DNA of 64,000 bases from NCBI GenBank assembly GCA_958298945.1, contig OY282608.1, forward strand, positions 21,243,933 through 21,307,932, written 5' to 3'. Both the position numbers and the translations under genes were made by a program. The DNA comes from Atherix ibis. Lineage: Eukaryota > Arthropoda > Insecta > Diptera > Athericidae. Of the stretch, positions 1-14,800 are shown one piece after another (position 1 is the stretch's first letter; the number at the start of each line of letters is the position of its first letter). The notes below the pieces were generated by a model. It saw nothing but the letters and a program-made list of their open reading frames with translations. It was not told where the DNA came from and ran no database searches.

Positions 1-1282
1 ACCAACAAACCAACAAACCAACAAACCAAAAAACCAACAAACCAACAAACCAACAAGCCAACAAACCAACAAACCAACAAACCAACAAACCAACAAGCCA
101 ACAAATCAACAAACAAATAAACCAACAAACCAAAAAACCAACAAACCAACAAATCAACAAACCAACAAACCAACAAACCAACAAGCCAACAAACCAACAA
201 ACCAACAAACCAACAAGCCAACAAACCAACAAACAAATAAACCAACAAACCAACAAACCAACAAACCAACAAACCAACAAACCAACAAACCAAGTAACCA
301 AAAAACAAACAAACCATCAAACGAACAAAGCAACAAACCAACAAACCAACAAACCAACAAGCCAACAAACCAACAAACAAATAAACCAACAAACCAACAA
401 ACAAATAAACCAACAAACCAACAAACCAACAAACCAACAAACCAACAAACCAAAAAACCAACAAACCAACAAACCAACAAGCCAACAAGCCAACAAACCA
501 ACAAGCCAACAAGCCAACAAACCAACAAATCAACAAACCAACAAGCCAACAAACCAACAAACCAACAAACCAGCAAACCAACAAGCCAACAAATCAACAA
601 ACAAATTAACCAACAAACCAAAAAACCAACAAACCAACAAACCAACAAACCAACAAACCAACAAACCAACAAGCCAACAAACCAACAAACCAACAAACCA
701 ACAAGCCAACAAACCAACAAATAAATAAACCAACAAACCAAAAAACCAAAAAACCAACAAACCAGCAAACCAACAAACCAACAAACCAACAAACCAACAA
801 GCCAACAAGCCAACAAACCAACAAACCAACAAACCAACAAACCAAAAATCCAACAAGCCAACAAGCCAACAAACCAACAAACCAACAAAGCAACAAGCCA
901 ACAAGCCAACAAACCAACAAACCAACAAGCCAACAAACAAATAAACCAACAAGCCAACAAGCCAACAAACCAACAAACCAATAAGCCAACAAACCAACAA
1001 ACCAACAAGCCAACAAACCAACAAACCAACAAACCAACAAACCAACAAACCAACAAGCCAACAAGCCAACAAACCAACAAACCAACAAGCCAACAAACCA
1101 ACAAACCAACAAGCCAACAAACCAACAAACCAACAAACCAACATGCCAACAAACCAACAAACTAAGTAACCAACAAGCCAACAAACAAACAGACCAACAA
1201 GCCAACAAGCCAACAAGCCAACAAGCCAACAAACCAACAAACCAACAAACCAACAAACCAAGTAACCAAAAAACCAACAAAC

Positions 1283-2500
1283 CATCAAACGAACAAAGCA
1301 ACAAACCAACAAACCAATAAACCAACAAGCCAACAAACCAACAAACAAATAAACCAACAAACCAACAAACAAATAAACCAACAAACCAACAAACCAACAA
1401 ACCAACAAACCAACAAACCAACAAACCAAAAAACCAACAAACCAACAAACCAACAAGCCAACAAGCCAACAAACCAACAAGCCAACAAGCCAACAAACCA
1501 ACAAACCAACAAGCCAACAAACCAACAAACCAACAAACCAACAAACCAACAAGCCAACAAATCAACAAACAAATAAACCAACAAACCCAAAAACCAACAA
1601 ACCAACAAACCAAACAAACCAACAAACCAACAAACTAACAAGCCAACAAACCAACAAACCAACAAACCAACAAACCAACAAACAAATAAACCAACAAACC
1701 AAAAACCAACAAACCAACAAACCAACAAACCAACAAACCAAAAAACCAACAAACCAACAAGCCAACAAGCCAACAAACCAACAAACTAACAAACCAACAA
1801 ACGAACTAATCAACAAATCAACAAACTAAGTAACCAACAAGCCAACAAACCAACAAACCAACAAGCCAACAAGCCAACAAACCAACAAACCAACAAGCCA
1901 ACAAGCCAACAAACCAACAAACCAACAAACTAACAAACCAACAAACCAACAAACCAACAAACCAACAAGCCAACAAACCAACAAACAAATAAACCAACAA
2001 ACCAAAACAACAACAAACCAACAAACCAACAAGCCAACAAACCAACAAACGAACAAACCAACAAACCAAGTAACCAACAAGCCAACAAACCAACAAACCA
2101 AAAACCGACAAGCCAACAAACCAACAAACCAACAAGCCAACAAACCAACAAACCAACAAACCAACAAACCAACAAGCCAACAAACCAACAAACCAACAAA
2201 CCAACAAACCAACAAGCCAACAAACCAACAAGCCAACAAACCAACAAACCAACAAACCAACAAGCCAACAAACCAACAAACCAACAAACCAAGCAATCAA
2301 AAAGCTCACAAACTAATAAACCAACAAGCCAACAAGCCAACAAGCCAACAAACCAACAAACCAACAAACCAACAAACCAACAAACCAACAAACCAACAAA
2401 CCAACAAACCAACAAGCCAACAAACCAACAAACCAACAAACCAACAAACCAAGTAACCAAAAGGCCAACAAACTAACAAACCAACAAGCCAACAAACCAA
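1283..2500. repeat. 1.3-kb higher-order repeat, copy A
   Basis: The variant string from the catcaaacg marker at 1283 to about 2500 is repeated about 1.3 kb downstream. The offset is 1,303 bp at the left marker and 1,295 bp from about position 1,818 onward. The difference is one octamer lost or gained. Matching landmarks include the atcaacaa pair near 1810, the ccgac near 2105 and the agct at 2303. The match stops near 2,500, where copy A reads aagccaacaaacc and copy B reads aagccaacaagcc. Confidence 0.75.
1609..1617. repeat. 9-bp unit accaaacaa: register shift
   Basis: One extra A in an otherwise ordinary unit shifts the octamer register by one base. The same 9-bp variant is seen at 56,801-56,809 in a different context, so it probably arose twice. 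A small A-run miscall is an alternative in either case. Confidence 0.85.
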
Positions 2501-2585
2501 CAAGCCAACAAGCCAACAAGCCAACAAGCCAACAAACCAACAAACCAACAAACCAACAAACCAAGTAAGCAAAAAACCAACAAAC

Positions 2586-3795
2586 CATCAAACGAACAAA
2601 GCAACAAACCAACAAACCAATAAACCAACAAGCCAACAAACCAACAAACAAATAAACCAACAAACCAACAAACAAATAAACCAACAAACCAACAAACCAA
2701 CAAACCAACAAACCAACAAACCAACAAACCAAAAAACCAACAAACCAACAAACCAACAAGCCAACAAGCCAACAAACCAACAAGCCAACAAGCCAACAAA
2801 CCAACAAACCAACAAGCCAACAAACCAACAAACCAACAAACCAACAAACCAACAAGCCAACAAATCAACAAACAAATAAACCAACAAACCCAAAAACCAA
2901 CAAACCAACAAACCAACAAACCAACAAACCAACAAACCAACAAGCCAACAAACCAACAAACCAACAAACCAACAAACCAACAAACAAATAAACCAACAAA
3001 CCAACAAACCAACAAACCAACAAACCAACAAACCAAAAAACCAACAAACCAACAAGCCAACAAGCCAACAAACCAACAAACTAACAAACCAACAAACGAA
3101 CTAATCAACAAATCAACAAACTAAGTAACCAACAAGCCAACAAACCAACAAACCAACAAGCCAACAAGCCAACAAACCAACAAACCAACAAGCCAACAAG
3201 CCAACAAACCAACAAACCAACAAACTAACAAACCAACAAACCAACAAACCAACAAACCAACAAGCCAACAAACCAACAAACAAATAAACCAACAAACCAA
3301 AACAACAACAAACCAACAAACCAACAAGCCAACAAACCAACAAACGAACAAACCAACAAACCAAGTAACCAACAAGCCAACAAACCAACAAACCAAAAAC
3401 CGACAAGCCAACAAACCAACAAACCAACAAGCCAACAAACCAACAAAACAACAAACCAACAAACCAACAAGCCAACAAACCAACAAACCAACAAACCAAC
3501 AAACCAACAAGCCAACAAACCAACAAGCCAACAAACTAACAAACCAACAAACCAACAAGCCAACAAACCAACAAACCAACAAACCAAGCAATCAAAAAGC
3601 TCACAAACTAATAAACCAACAAGCCAACAAGCCAACAAGCCAACAAACCAACAAACCAACAAACCAACAAACCAACAAACCAACAAACCAACAAACCAAC
3701 AAACCAACAAGCCAACAAACCAACAAACCAACAAACCAACAAACCAAGTAACCAAAAGGCCAACAAACTAACAAACCAACAAGCCAACAAGCCAA
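2586..3795. repeat. 1.3-kb higher-order repeat, copy B
   Basis: This is the second copy of the block that begins at 1283, with its agct landmark at 3598. It differs by scattered single-base changes: for example, it reads caacaaaacaacaaacc near 3440, where copy A has the ordinary accaacaa. Its right part overlaps the left copy of the 2.97-kb tandem pair, so the two duplications are nested. The 1.3-kb duplication probably came first, because part of it appears a third time near 6,088-6,580 (offset 4,270 from copy A). Confidence 0.75.
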
Positions 3796-5895
3796 CAAAC
3801 CAACAAGCCAACAAACCAACAAACCAACAATGCAACAAGCCAACAAGCACACAAACCAAGTAACCAAAAGTCCAACAAACTAATAAACCAAAAAGCCAAC
3901 AAGCCAGCAAACCAACAAGCCAACAAACCAACAAACCAACAAACCAACAAACCAACAAACCAACAAACCAACATGCCAACAAACCAACAAACTAAGTAAC
4001 CAACAAGCCAACAAACCAACAAACCAACAAACCAACATGCCAACAAACCAACAAACTAAGTAACCAAAAAGCCAACAAACCAACAAACCAACAAGCCAAC
4101 AAGCCAACAAACCAACAAACCAACAAACCAACAAGCCAACAAACCAACAAGCCAACAAACCAACAAACCAACAAGCCAACAAGCCAACAAACCAACAAAC
4201 CAACAAACCAACAAGCCAACAAACCAACAAACCAACAAGCCAACAAACCAACAAACCAACAAGCCAACAAGCCAACAAACCAACAAACCAACAAAGCAAC
4301 AAGCCAACAAACCAACAAACCAACAAACCAACAAACCAAGTAACCAAAAAGCCAGCAAACTAACAAATCAACACGCCAACAAGCCAACAAACCAACAAAC
4401 CAACAAACCAACAAAGCAACAAACCAACAAACCAACAAACCAACAAACCAACAAGCCAACAAGCCAACAAACCAACAAACCAACAAGCCAACAAGCCAAC
4501 AAACCAACAAACCAACAAAGCAACAAACCAACAAACCAACAAACCAACAAACCAACAAACCAACAAACCAACAAACCAACAAGCCAACAAACCAACAAAC
4601 CAACAAACTAACAAACCAACAAACCAACAAGCCAACAAACCAACAAGCCAACAAACCAACAAACCAATAAACCAAGTAACCAAAAAGCCAACAAACTAAC
4701 AAACCAACAAGCCAACAAGCCAACAAACCAGCAAACCAATAAAGCAACAAGCCAACAAGCCAACAAACCAACAAACCAACAAGCCAACAAACCAACAAAC
4801 CAACAAGCCAACAAGCCAACAAACCAACAAACCAACAAACCAACAAGCCAACAAACCAACAAACCAGCAAGCAAACAAACCAACAAACCAACAAACCAAC
4901 AAGCCAACAAACCAACAAACCAAAAAACCAAAAAACCAACAAACCAACAAACCAACAAACCAACAAACCAACAAACCAACAAGCCAACAAGCCAACAAAC
5001 CAACAAACCAACAAACCAACAATCCAACAAACCAACAAGCCAACAAACCAACAAACCAACAAACCAAGTAACCAAAAAGCCAACAAACTAACAAACCAAC
5101 AAGCCAACAAACCAACAAGCCAACAAGCCAACAAACCAACAAACCAACAAAGCAACAAACCAAAAAACCTACAAACCAAAAAACCAACAAACCAACAAAC
5201 CATCAAACGAACAAAGCAACAAGCCAACAAGCCAACAAACCAACAAACCAACAAGCCAACAAACCAACAAACCAACAAGCCAACAAGCCAACAACCCAAC
5301 AAACCAACAAACCAACAAGCCAACAAACCAACAAACCAACAAACCAACAAACCAACAAAGCCACAAGCCAACAAGCACACAAACCAAGTAACCAAAAGGC
5401 CAACAAACTAACAAACCAACAAGCCAGCAAACCAACAAGCCAACAAACCAACAAACCAACAAACCAACAAACCAACAAACCAACAAACCAACATGCCAAC
5501 AAACCAACAAACTAAGTAACCAACAAGCCAACAAACCAACAAACCAACAAACCAACATGCCAACAAACCAACAAACTAAGTAACCAAAAAGCCAACAAAC
5601 CAACAAACCAACAAGCCAACAAGCCAACAAACCAACAAACCAACAAACCAACAAACCAACAAAGCAACAAACCAACAAACCAACAAACCAACAAACCAAC
5701 AAGCCAACAAGCCAACAAACCAACAAACCAACAAGCCAACAAGCCAACAAACCAACAAACCAACAAAGCAACAAACCAACAAACCAACAAACCAACAAAC
5801 CAACAAACCAACAAACCAACAAGCCAACAAGCCAACAAACCAACAAACTAACAAACCAACAAACAAACTAACCAACAAACAAACAACCCAACAAA
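2930..5895. repeat. 2.97-kb tandem duplication, left copy
   Basis: Landmarks here recur downstream at a constant offset: acaaata at 2984 and 5959 (2,975 bp), catcaaacg at 5201 and 8168 (2,967 bp), and the aacaaactaacc string near 5,868 and 8,850 (about 2,983 bp). The offset changes by 8 or 16 bp, so the copies differ by whole octamers. A few substitutions are also visible. At about 3,890 this copy has accaaaaa where the other has accaacaa, and near 4,736 it has accaataa where the other has accaacaa. The right edge abuts the second copy, so this is a true tandem pair. Confidence 0.8.
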
Positions 5896-5904
5896 CCAAC
5901 AAAC

Positions 5905-8878
5905 CAACAAACCAACAAGCCAACAAACCAACAAACCAACAAACCAACAAACCAACAAACAAATAAACCAACAAACCAACAAACCAACAAACCAACAAAC
6001 CAACAAACCAAAAAACCAACAAACCAACAAGCCAACAAGCCAACAAACCAACAAACTAACAAACCAACAAACGAACTAATCAACAAATCAACAAACTAAG
6101 TAACCAACAAGCCAACAAACCAACAAACCAACAAGCCAACAAGCCAACAAACCAACAAACCAACAAGCCAACAAGCCAACAAACCAACAAACCAACAAAC
6201 TAACAAACCAACAAACCAACAAACCAACAAACCAACAAGCCAACAAACCAACAAACAAATAAACCAACAAACCAAAACAACAACAAACCAACAAACCAAC
6301 AAGCCAACAAACCAACAAACGAACAAACCAACAAACCAAGTAACCAACAAGCCAACAAACCAACAAACCAAAAACCGACAAGCCAACAAACCAACAAACC
6401 AACAAGCCAACAAACCAACAAACCAACAAACCAACAAACCAACAAGCCAACAAACCAACAAACCAACAAACCAACAAACCAACAAGCCAACAAACCAACA
6501 AGCCAACAAACCAACAAACCAACAAACCAACAAGCCAACAAACCAACAAACCAACAAACCAAGCAATCAAAAAGCTCACAAACTAATAAACCAACAAGCC
6601 AACAAGCCAACAAGCCAACAAACCAACAAACCAACAAACCAACAAACCAACAAACCAACAAACCAACAAACCAACAAGCCAACAAACCAACAAACCAACA
6701 AACCAACAAACCAAGTAACCAAAAGGCCAACAAACTAACAAACCAACAAGCCAACAAGCCAACAAACCAACAAGCCAACAAACCAACAAACCAACAATGC
6801 AACAAGCCAACAAGCACACAAACCAAGTAACCAAAAGTCCAACAAACTAATAAACCAACAAGCCAACAAGCCAGCAAACCAACAAGCCAACAAACCAACA
6901 AACCAACAAACCAACAAACCAACAAACCAACAAACCAACATGCCAACAAACCAACAAACTAAGTAACCAACAAGCCAACAAACCAACAAACCAACAAACC
7001 AACATGCCAACAAACCAACAAACTAAGTAACCAAAAAGCCAACAAACCAACAAACCAACAAGCCAACAAGCCAACAAACCAACAAACCAACAAACCAACA
7101 AGCCAACAAACCAACAAGCCAACAAACCAACAAACCAACAAGCCAACAAGCCAACAAACCAACAAACCAACAAACCAACAAGCCAACAAACCAACAAACC
7201 AACAAGCCAACAAACCAACAAACCAACAAGCCAACAAGCCAACAAACCAACAAACCAACAAAGCAACAAGCCAACAAACCAACAAACCAACAAACCAACA
7301 AACCAAGTAACCAAAAAGCCAGCAAACTAACAAATCAACACGCCAACAAGCCAACAAACCAACAAACCAACAAACCAACAAAGCAACAAACCAACAAACC
7401 AACAAACCAACAAACCAACAAGCCAACAAGCCAACAAACCAACAAACCAACAAGCCAACAAGCCAACAAACCAACAAACCAACAAAGCAACAAACCAACA
7501 AACCAACAAACCAACAAACCAACAAACCAACAAACCAACAAGCCAACAAGCCAACAAACCAACAAACCAACAAACTAACAAACCAACAAACCAACAAGCC
7601 AACAAACCAACAAGCCAACAAACCAACAAACCAATAAACCAAGTAACCAAAAAGCCAACAAACTAACAAACCAACAAGCCAACAAGCCAACAAACCAGCA
7701 AACCAACAAAGCAACAAGCCAACAGGCCAACAAACCAACAAACCAACAAGCCAACAAACCAACAAACCAACAAGCCAACAAGCCAACAAACCAACAAACC
7801 AACAAACCAACAAGCCAACAAACCAACAAACCAGCAAGCAAACAAACCAACAAACCAACAAACCAACAAGCCAACAAACCAACAAACCAAAAAACCAAAA
7901 AACCAACAAACCAACAAACCAACAAACCAACAAACCAACAAACCAACAAGCCAACAAGAAAACAAACCAACAAACCAACAAACCAACAATCCAACAAACC
8001 AACAAGCCAACAAACCAACAAACCAACAAACCAAGTAACCAAAAAGCCAACAAACTAACAAACCAACAAGCCAACAAACCAACAAGCCAACAAGCCAACA
8101 AACCAACAAACCAACAAAGCAACAAACCAAAAAACCTACAAACCAAAAAACCAACAAACCAACAAACCATCAAACGAACAAAGCATTAAGCCAACAAGCC
8201 AACAAACCAACAAACCAACAAGCCAACAAACCAACAAACCAACAAGCCAACAAGCCAACAACCCAACAAACCAACAAACCAACAAGCCAACAAACCAACA
8301 AACCAACAAACCAACAAACCAACAAACCAACAAACCAACAAAGCCACAAGCCAACAAGCACACAAACCAAGTAACCAAAAGGCCAACAAACTAACAAACC
8401 AACAAGCCAGCAAACCAACAAGCCAACAAACCAACAAACCAACAAACCAACAAACCAACAAACCAACAAACCAACATGCCAACAAACCAACAAACTAAGT
8501 AACCAACAAGCCAACAAACCAACAAACCAACAAACCAACATGCCAACAAACCAACAAACTAAGTAACCAAAAAGCCAACAAACCAACAAACCAACAAGCC
8601 AACAAGCCAACAAACCAACAAACCAACAAACCAACAAACCAACAAAGCAACAAACCAACAAACCAACAAACCAACAAACCAACAAGCCAACAAGCCAACA
8701 AACCAACAAACCAACAAGCCAACAAGCCAACAAACCAACAAACCAACAAAGCAACAAACCAACAAACCAACAAACCAACAAACCAACAAACCAACAAACC
8801 AACAAGCCAACAAGCCAACAAACCAACAAACTAACAAACCAACAAACAAACTAACCAACAAACAAACAACCCAACAAG
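5905..8878. repeat. 2.97-kb tandem duplication, right copy
   Basis: This is the second copy of the block at about 2,930-5,895. Private changes in this copy include aacaggccaac near 7,732, aagaaaacaaacc near 7,957 and agcattaagcc near 8,182. In each case the left copy has the ordinary unit. The substitutions are few, so the duplication is fairly young but clearly older than the 4,722-bp one in zone 4. The match ends near 8,878 in a shared acaacccaacaa string. Confidence 0.8.
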
Positions 8879-8879
8879 C

Positions 8880-11800
8880 CAACAAACCAACAAACCAACA
8901 AACCAACAAATTAAGTAACCAACAAGCCAACAAACCAACAAACCAACAAGCCAACAAGCCAACAAACCAACAAACCAACAAACCAACAAACTAACAAACC
9001 AACAAACCAACAAGCCAACAAACCAACAAGCCAACAAACCAACAAACCAACAAACCAAGTAACCAAAAAGCCAACAAACTAACAAACCAACAAGCCAACA
9101 AGCCAACAAACCAGCAAACCAACAAAGCAACAAGCCAACAAGCCAACAAACCAACAAACCAACAAGCCAACAAACCAACAAACCAACAAGCCAACAAGCC
9201 AACAAACCAACAAACCCACAAACCAACAAGCCAACAAACCAACAAACCAACAAGCAAACAAACCAACAAACCAACAAACCAACAAACCAAAAAGCCAACA
9301 AACCAACAAACCAAAAAACCAAAAAACCAAAAAACCAACAAACCAACAAACCAACAAACCAACAAACCAACAAGCAAACAAACCAACAAACCAACAAACC
9401 AACAAGCCAACAAACCAACAAACCAAAAAACCAAAAAACCAACAAACCAACAAACCAACAAACCAACAAACCAACAAACCAACAAGCCAACAAGCCAACA
9501 AACCAACAAACCAACAATCCAAAAAACCAACAAGCCAACAAACCAACAAACCAACAAACCAAGTAACCAAAAAGCCAACAAACTAACAAACCAACAAGCC
9601 AACAAACCAACAAGCCAACAAGCCAACAAACCAACAAACCAACAAAGCAACAAACCAAAAAACCAACAAACCAAAAAACCAACAAACCAACAAACCATCA
9701 AACGAACAAAGCAACAAGCCAACAAGCATACAAACCAACAAACCAACAAGCCAACAAACCAACAAACCAACAAGCCAACAAGCCAACAACCCAACAAACC
9801 AACAAACCAACAAGCCAACAAACCAACAAACCAACAAACCAACAAAGCCACAAGCCAACAAGCACACAAACCAAGTAAACAAAAGGCCAACAAACTAACA
9901 AACCAACAAGCCAACAAGCCAGCAAACCAACAAGCCAACAAACCAACAAACCAACAAACCAACAAACCAACAAACCAACATGCCAACAAACCAACAAACT
10001 AAGTAACCAACAAGCCAACAAACCAACAAACCAACATACCAACATGCCAACAAACCAACAAACTAAGTAACCAAAAAGCCAACAAACCAACAAACCAACA
10101 AGCCAACAAGCCAACAAACCAACAAACCAACAAACCAACAAGCCAACAAACCAACAAGCCAACAAACCAACAAACCAACAAGCCAACAAGCCAACAAACC
10201 AACAAACCAACAAACCAACAAGCCAACAAACCAACAAACCAACAAGCCAACAAACCAACAAACCAACAAACCAACAAGCCAACAAGCCAACAAACCAACA
10301 AACCAACAAAGCAACAAGCCAACAAACCAACAAGCCAACAAACCAACAAACCAACAAACCAACAAGCCAACAAGCCAACAAACCAACAAACCAACAAGCC
10401 AACAAGCCAACAAACCAACAAACCAACAAAGCAACAAACCAACAAACCAACAAACCAACAAACCACCAAGCCAACAAGCCAACAAACTAACAAACTAACA
10501 AACCAACAAACAAACTAACCAACAAACAAACAAGCCAACAAGCCAACAAACCAACAAACCAACAAACCAACAAACCAAGTAACCAACAAGCCAACAAACC
10601 AACAAACCAACAAGCCAACAAGCCAACAAACCAACAAACAAACAAACTAACAAACCAACAAACCAACAAGCCAACAAACCAACAAGCCAACAAACCAACA
10701 AACCAACAAACCAAGTAACAAACCAACAAGCCAACAAGCCAACAAACCAGCAAACCAACAAAGCAACAAGCCAACAAGCCAACAAACCAACAAACCAACA
10801 AACCAACAAGCCAACAAACCAACAAACCAACAAGCAAACAAACCAACAAACCAACAAACCAACAAGCCAACAAACCAACAAACCAAAAAACCAAAAAACC
10901 AACAAACCAACAAACCAACAAACCAACAAACCAACAAACCAACAAACCAACAAGCCAACAAGCCAACAAACCAACAAACCAACAAACCAACAATCCAACA
11001 AACCAACAAGCCAACAAACCAACAAACCAAGTAACCAAAAAGCCAACAAACTAACAAACCAACAAGCCAACAAACCAACAAACCAAGTAACCAACAAGCC
11101 AACAAACCAACAAACCAACAAGCCAACAAGCCAACAAACCAGCAAACCAACAAAGCAACAAGCCAACAAGCCAACAAACCAACAAACCAACAAACCAACA
11201 AGCCAACAAACCAACAAACCAACAAGCAAACAAACCAACAAACCAACAAACCAACAAGCCAACAAACCAACAAACCAAAAAACCAAAAAACCAACAAACC
11301 AACAAACCAACAAACCAACAAACCAACAAACCAACAATCCAACAAACCAAGTAACCAAAAAGCCAAAAAACCAACAAACCAACAAACCAACAAACCAACA
11401 AACCAACAAACCAACAAACCAACAAGCCAACAAGCCAACAAACCAACAAGCCAACAAACCAACAAACCAACAAACCAAGTAACCAAAAAGCCAACAAACT
11501 AACAAACCAACAAGCCAACAAACCAACAAGCCAACAAGCCAACAAACCAACAAACCAACAAAGCAACAAACCAAAAAACCAAAAAACCAACAAACCAAAA
11601 AACCAACAAACCAACAAACCATCAAACGAACAAAGCAACAAGCCAACAAGCCAACAAACCAACAAACCAACAAGCCAAAAAACCAACAAACCAACAAGCC
11701 AACAAGCCAACAAACCAACAAACCAACAAACCAACAAGCCAATAAACCAACAAACCAACAAGCCAACAAACCAACAAACCAACAAACCAACAAACCAACA

Positions 11801-14800
11801 AACCAACAAGCCAACAAGCCAACAAACCAACAAACCAACAAGCCAACAAACCAACAAACCCACAAGCCAACAAACCAACAAACCAACAGACCAACATGCC
11901 AACAAACCAACAAACTAAGTAACCAACAAGCCAACAAACCAACAAACCAACAAGCCAACAAGCCAACAAACCAACAAACCAACAAACCAACAAACCAAGT
12001 AACCAAAAAACCAACAAACCATCAAACGAACAAAGCAACAAACCAACAAACCAACAACCCAACAAGCAAACAAACCAACAAACAAATAAACCAACAAACC
12101 AACAAACAAATAAACCAACAAACCAACAAACCAACAAACCAACAAACCAACAAACCAACAAACCAAAAAACCAACAAACCAACAAACCAACAAGCCAACA
12201 AGCCAACAAACCAACAAGCCAACAAGCCAACAAACCAACAAACCAACAAACCAACAAGCCAACAAACCAACAAACCAACAAACCAACAAACCAACAAGCC
12301 AACAAATCAACAAACAAATAAACCAACAAACCAAAAAACCAACAAACCAACAAACCAACAAACCAACAAACCAACAAACCAACAAACCAACAAGCCAACA
12401 AACCAACAAACCAACAAACTAACAAACCAACAAACCAACAAACCAACAAACCAACAAGCCAACAAACCAACAAACAAATAAACCAACAAACCAAAACACC
12501 AACAAACCAATAAACCAACAAGCCAACAAACCAACAAACCAACAAACCAACAAACCAAGTAACCAACAAGCCAACAAGCCAACAAACCAACAAGCCAACA
12601 AGCCAACAAACCAACACACCAACAAACCAACAAACCAACAAACCAACAAACCAACAAACCAACAAACCAAAAAACCAACAAACCAACAAGCCAACAAGCC
12701 AACAAACCAACAAACTAACAAACCAACAAACGAACTAATCAACAAATCAAAAAACTAAGTAACCACCAAGCCAACAAACCAACAAACCAACAATCCAACA
12801 AGCCAACAAACCAACAAACCAACAAGCCAACAAACCAACAAACCAACAAACTAACAAACCAACAAACCAACAAACCAACAAACCAACAAGCCAACAAACC
12901 AACAAACAAATAAACCAACAAACCAAAACACCAACAAACCAATAAACCAACAAGCCAACAAACCAACAAACCAACAAACCAACAAACCAAGTAACCAACA
13001 AGCCAACAAACCAACAAACCAACAAGCCAACAAGCCAACAAACCAACAAACCAACAAACCAACAAGCCAACAAGCCAACAAGCCAACAAACCAACAAACC
13101 AACAAGCCAACAAGCCAACAAACCAACAAACCAACAAACCAACAAGCCAACAAACCAACAAGCCAACAAACCAACAAACCAACAAACCAACAAACCAACA
13201 AACCAACAAACCAACAAACCAACAAACCAAGTAACCAAAAAGCTCACAAACAAACAAACCAACAAGCCAACAAGCCAACAAGCCAACAAACCAACAAACC
13301 AACAAACCAACAAACCAACAAACCAACAAACCAACAAGCCAACAAACCAACAAACCAACAAACCAACAAACCAACAAACAAAGTAACCAAAAGGCCAGCA
13401 AACTAACAAACCAACAAGCCAACAAGCCAACAAACCAACAAGCCAACAAACCAACAAACCAACAAAGCAACAAGCCAACAAGCCAACAAACCAAGTAACC
13501 AAAAGGCCAACAAGCCAACAAACCAACAAGCCAACAAACCAACAAACCAACAAACCAACAAACCAGCAAACCAACATGCCAACAAACCAACAAACTAAGT
13601 AACCAACAAACCAACAAACCAACAAACCAACAAATTAACATGCCAACAAACCAACAAACTAAGTAACCAAAAAGCCAACAAACCAACAAACCAACAAGTC
13701 AACAAGCCAAGAAACCAACAAACCAACAAACCAACAAGCCAACAAACCAACAAGCCAACAAACCAACAAACCAACAAGCCAACAAGCCAACAAACCAACA
13801 AACCAACAAACCAACAAGCCAACAAACCAACAAACCAACAAGCCAACAAACCAACAAACCAACAAACCAACAAGCCAACAAGCCAACAAACCAACAAACC
13901 AACAAAGCAACAAGCCAACAAACCAACAAGCCAACAAACCAACAAACGAACAAACCAAGTAACCAAAAAGCCAGCAAACTAACAAACCAACAAGCCAACC
14001 AGCCAACAAACCAACAAACCAACAAAGCAACAAACCAACAAACCAACAAACCAACAAACCAGCAAGCCAACAAGCCAACAAACCAACAAACCAACAAGCC
14101 AACAAACCAACAAACCAACAAAGCAACAAACCAACAAACCAACAAACCAACAAACCAACAAACCAACAAGCCAACAAGACAACAAACCAACAAACTAACA
14201 AACCAACAAACAAACTAACCAACAAACAAACAAGCCAACAAGCCAACAAACCAACAAACCAACAAACCAACAAACCAACAAACCAACAAACCAAGTAACC
14301 AACAAGCCAACAAACCAACAAACCAACAAGCCAACAAGCCAACAAACCAACAAACTAACAAACCAACAAACCAACAACCCAACAAACCAACAAGCCAACA
14401 AACCAACAAACCAACAAACCAAGTAACCAAAAAGCCAACAAACTAACAAACCAACAAGCCAACAAGCCAACAAACCAGCAAACCAACAAAGCAACAAGCC
14501 AACAAGCCAACAAACCAACAAACCAACAAGCCAACAAACCAACAAACCAACAAGCCAACAAGCCAACAAACCAACAAACCAACAAACCAACAAGCCAACA
14601 AACCAACAAACCAACAAGCAAACAAACCAACAAACCAACAAACCAACAAGCCAACAAACCAACAAACCAAAAAAACAAAAAACCAACAAACCAGCAAACC
14701 AACAAACCAACAAACCAACAAACCAACAAGCCAACAAGCCAACAAACCAACAAACCAACAAACCAACAATCCAACAAGCCAACAAGCCAACAAACCAACA

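Larger units (their letters stand above)
1..8880. repeat. Array zone 1: 1.3-kb and 2.97-kb higher-order repeats
   Basis: This part is built from large near-copies of itself. The rare string aagcaatcaaaaagctcac occurs only here, with its agct at 2303, 3598 and 6573. The spacings of 1,295 and 2,975 bp match the offsets seen for neighbouring variants. The zone ends where the 2.97-kb tandem pair stops matching, near 8,880. It also carries strings of acaaataa units and the catcaaacgaacaaagc marker at 315, 1283, 2586, 5201 and 8168. It contains no unique sequence. Confidence 0.7.
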
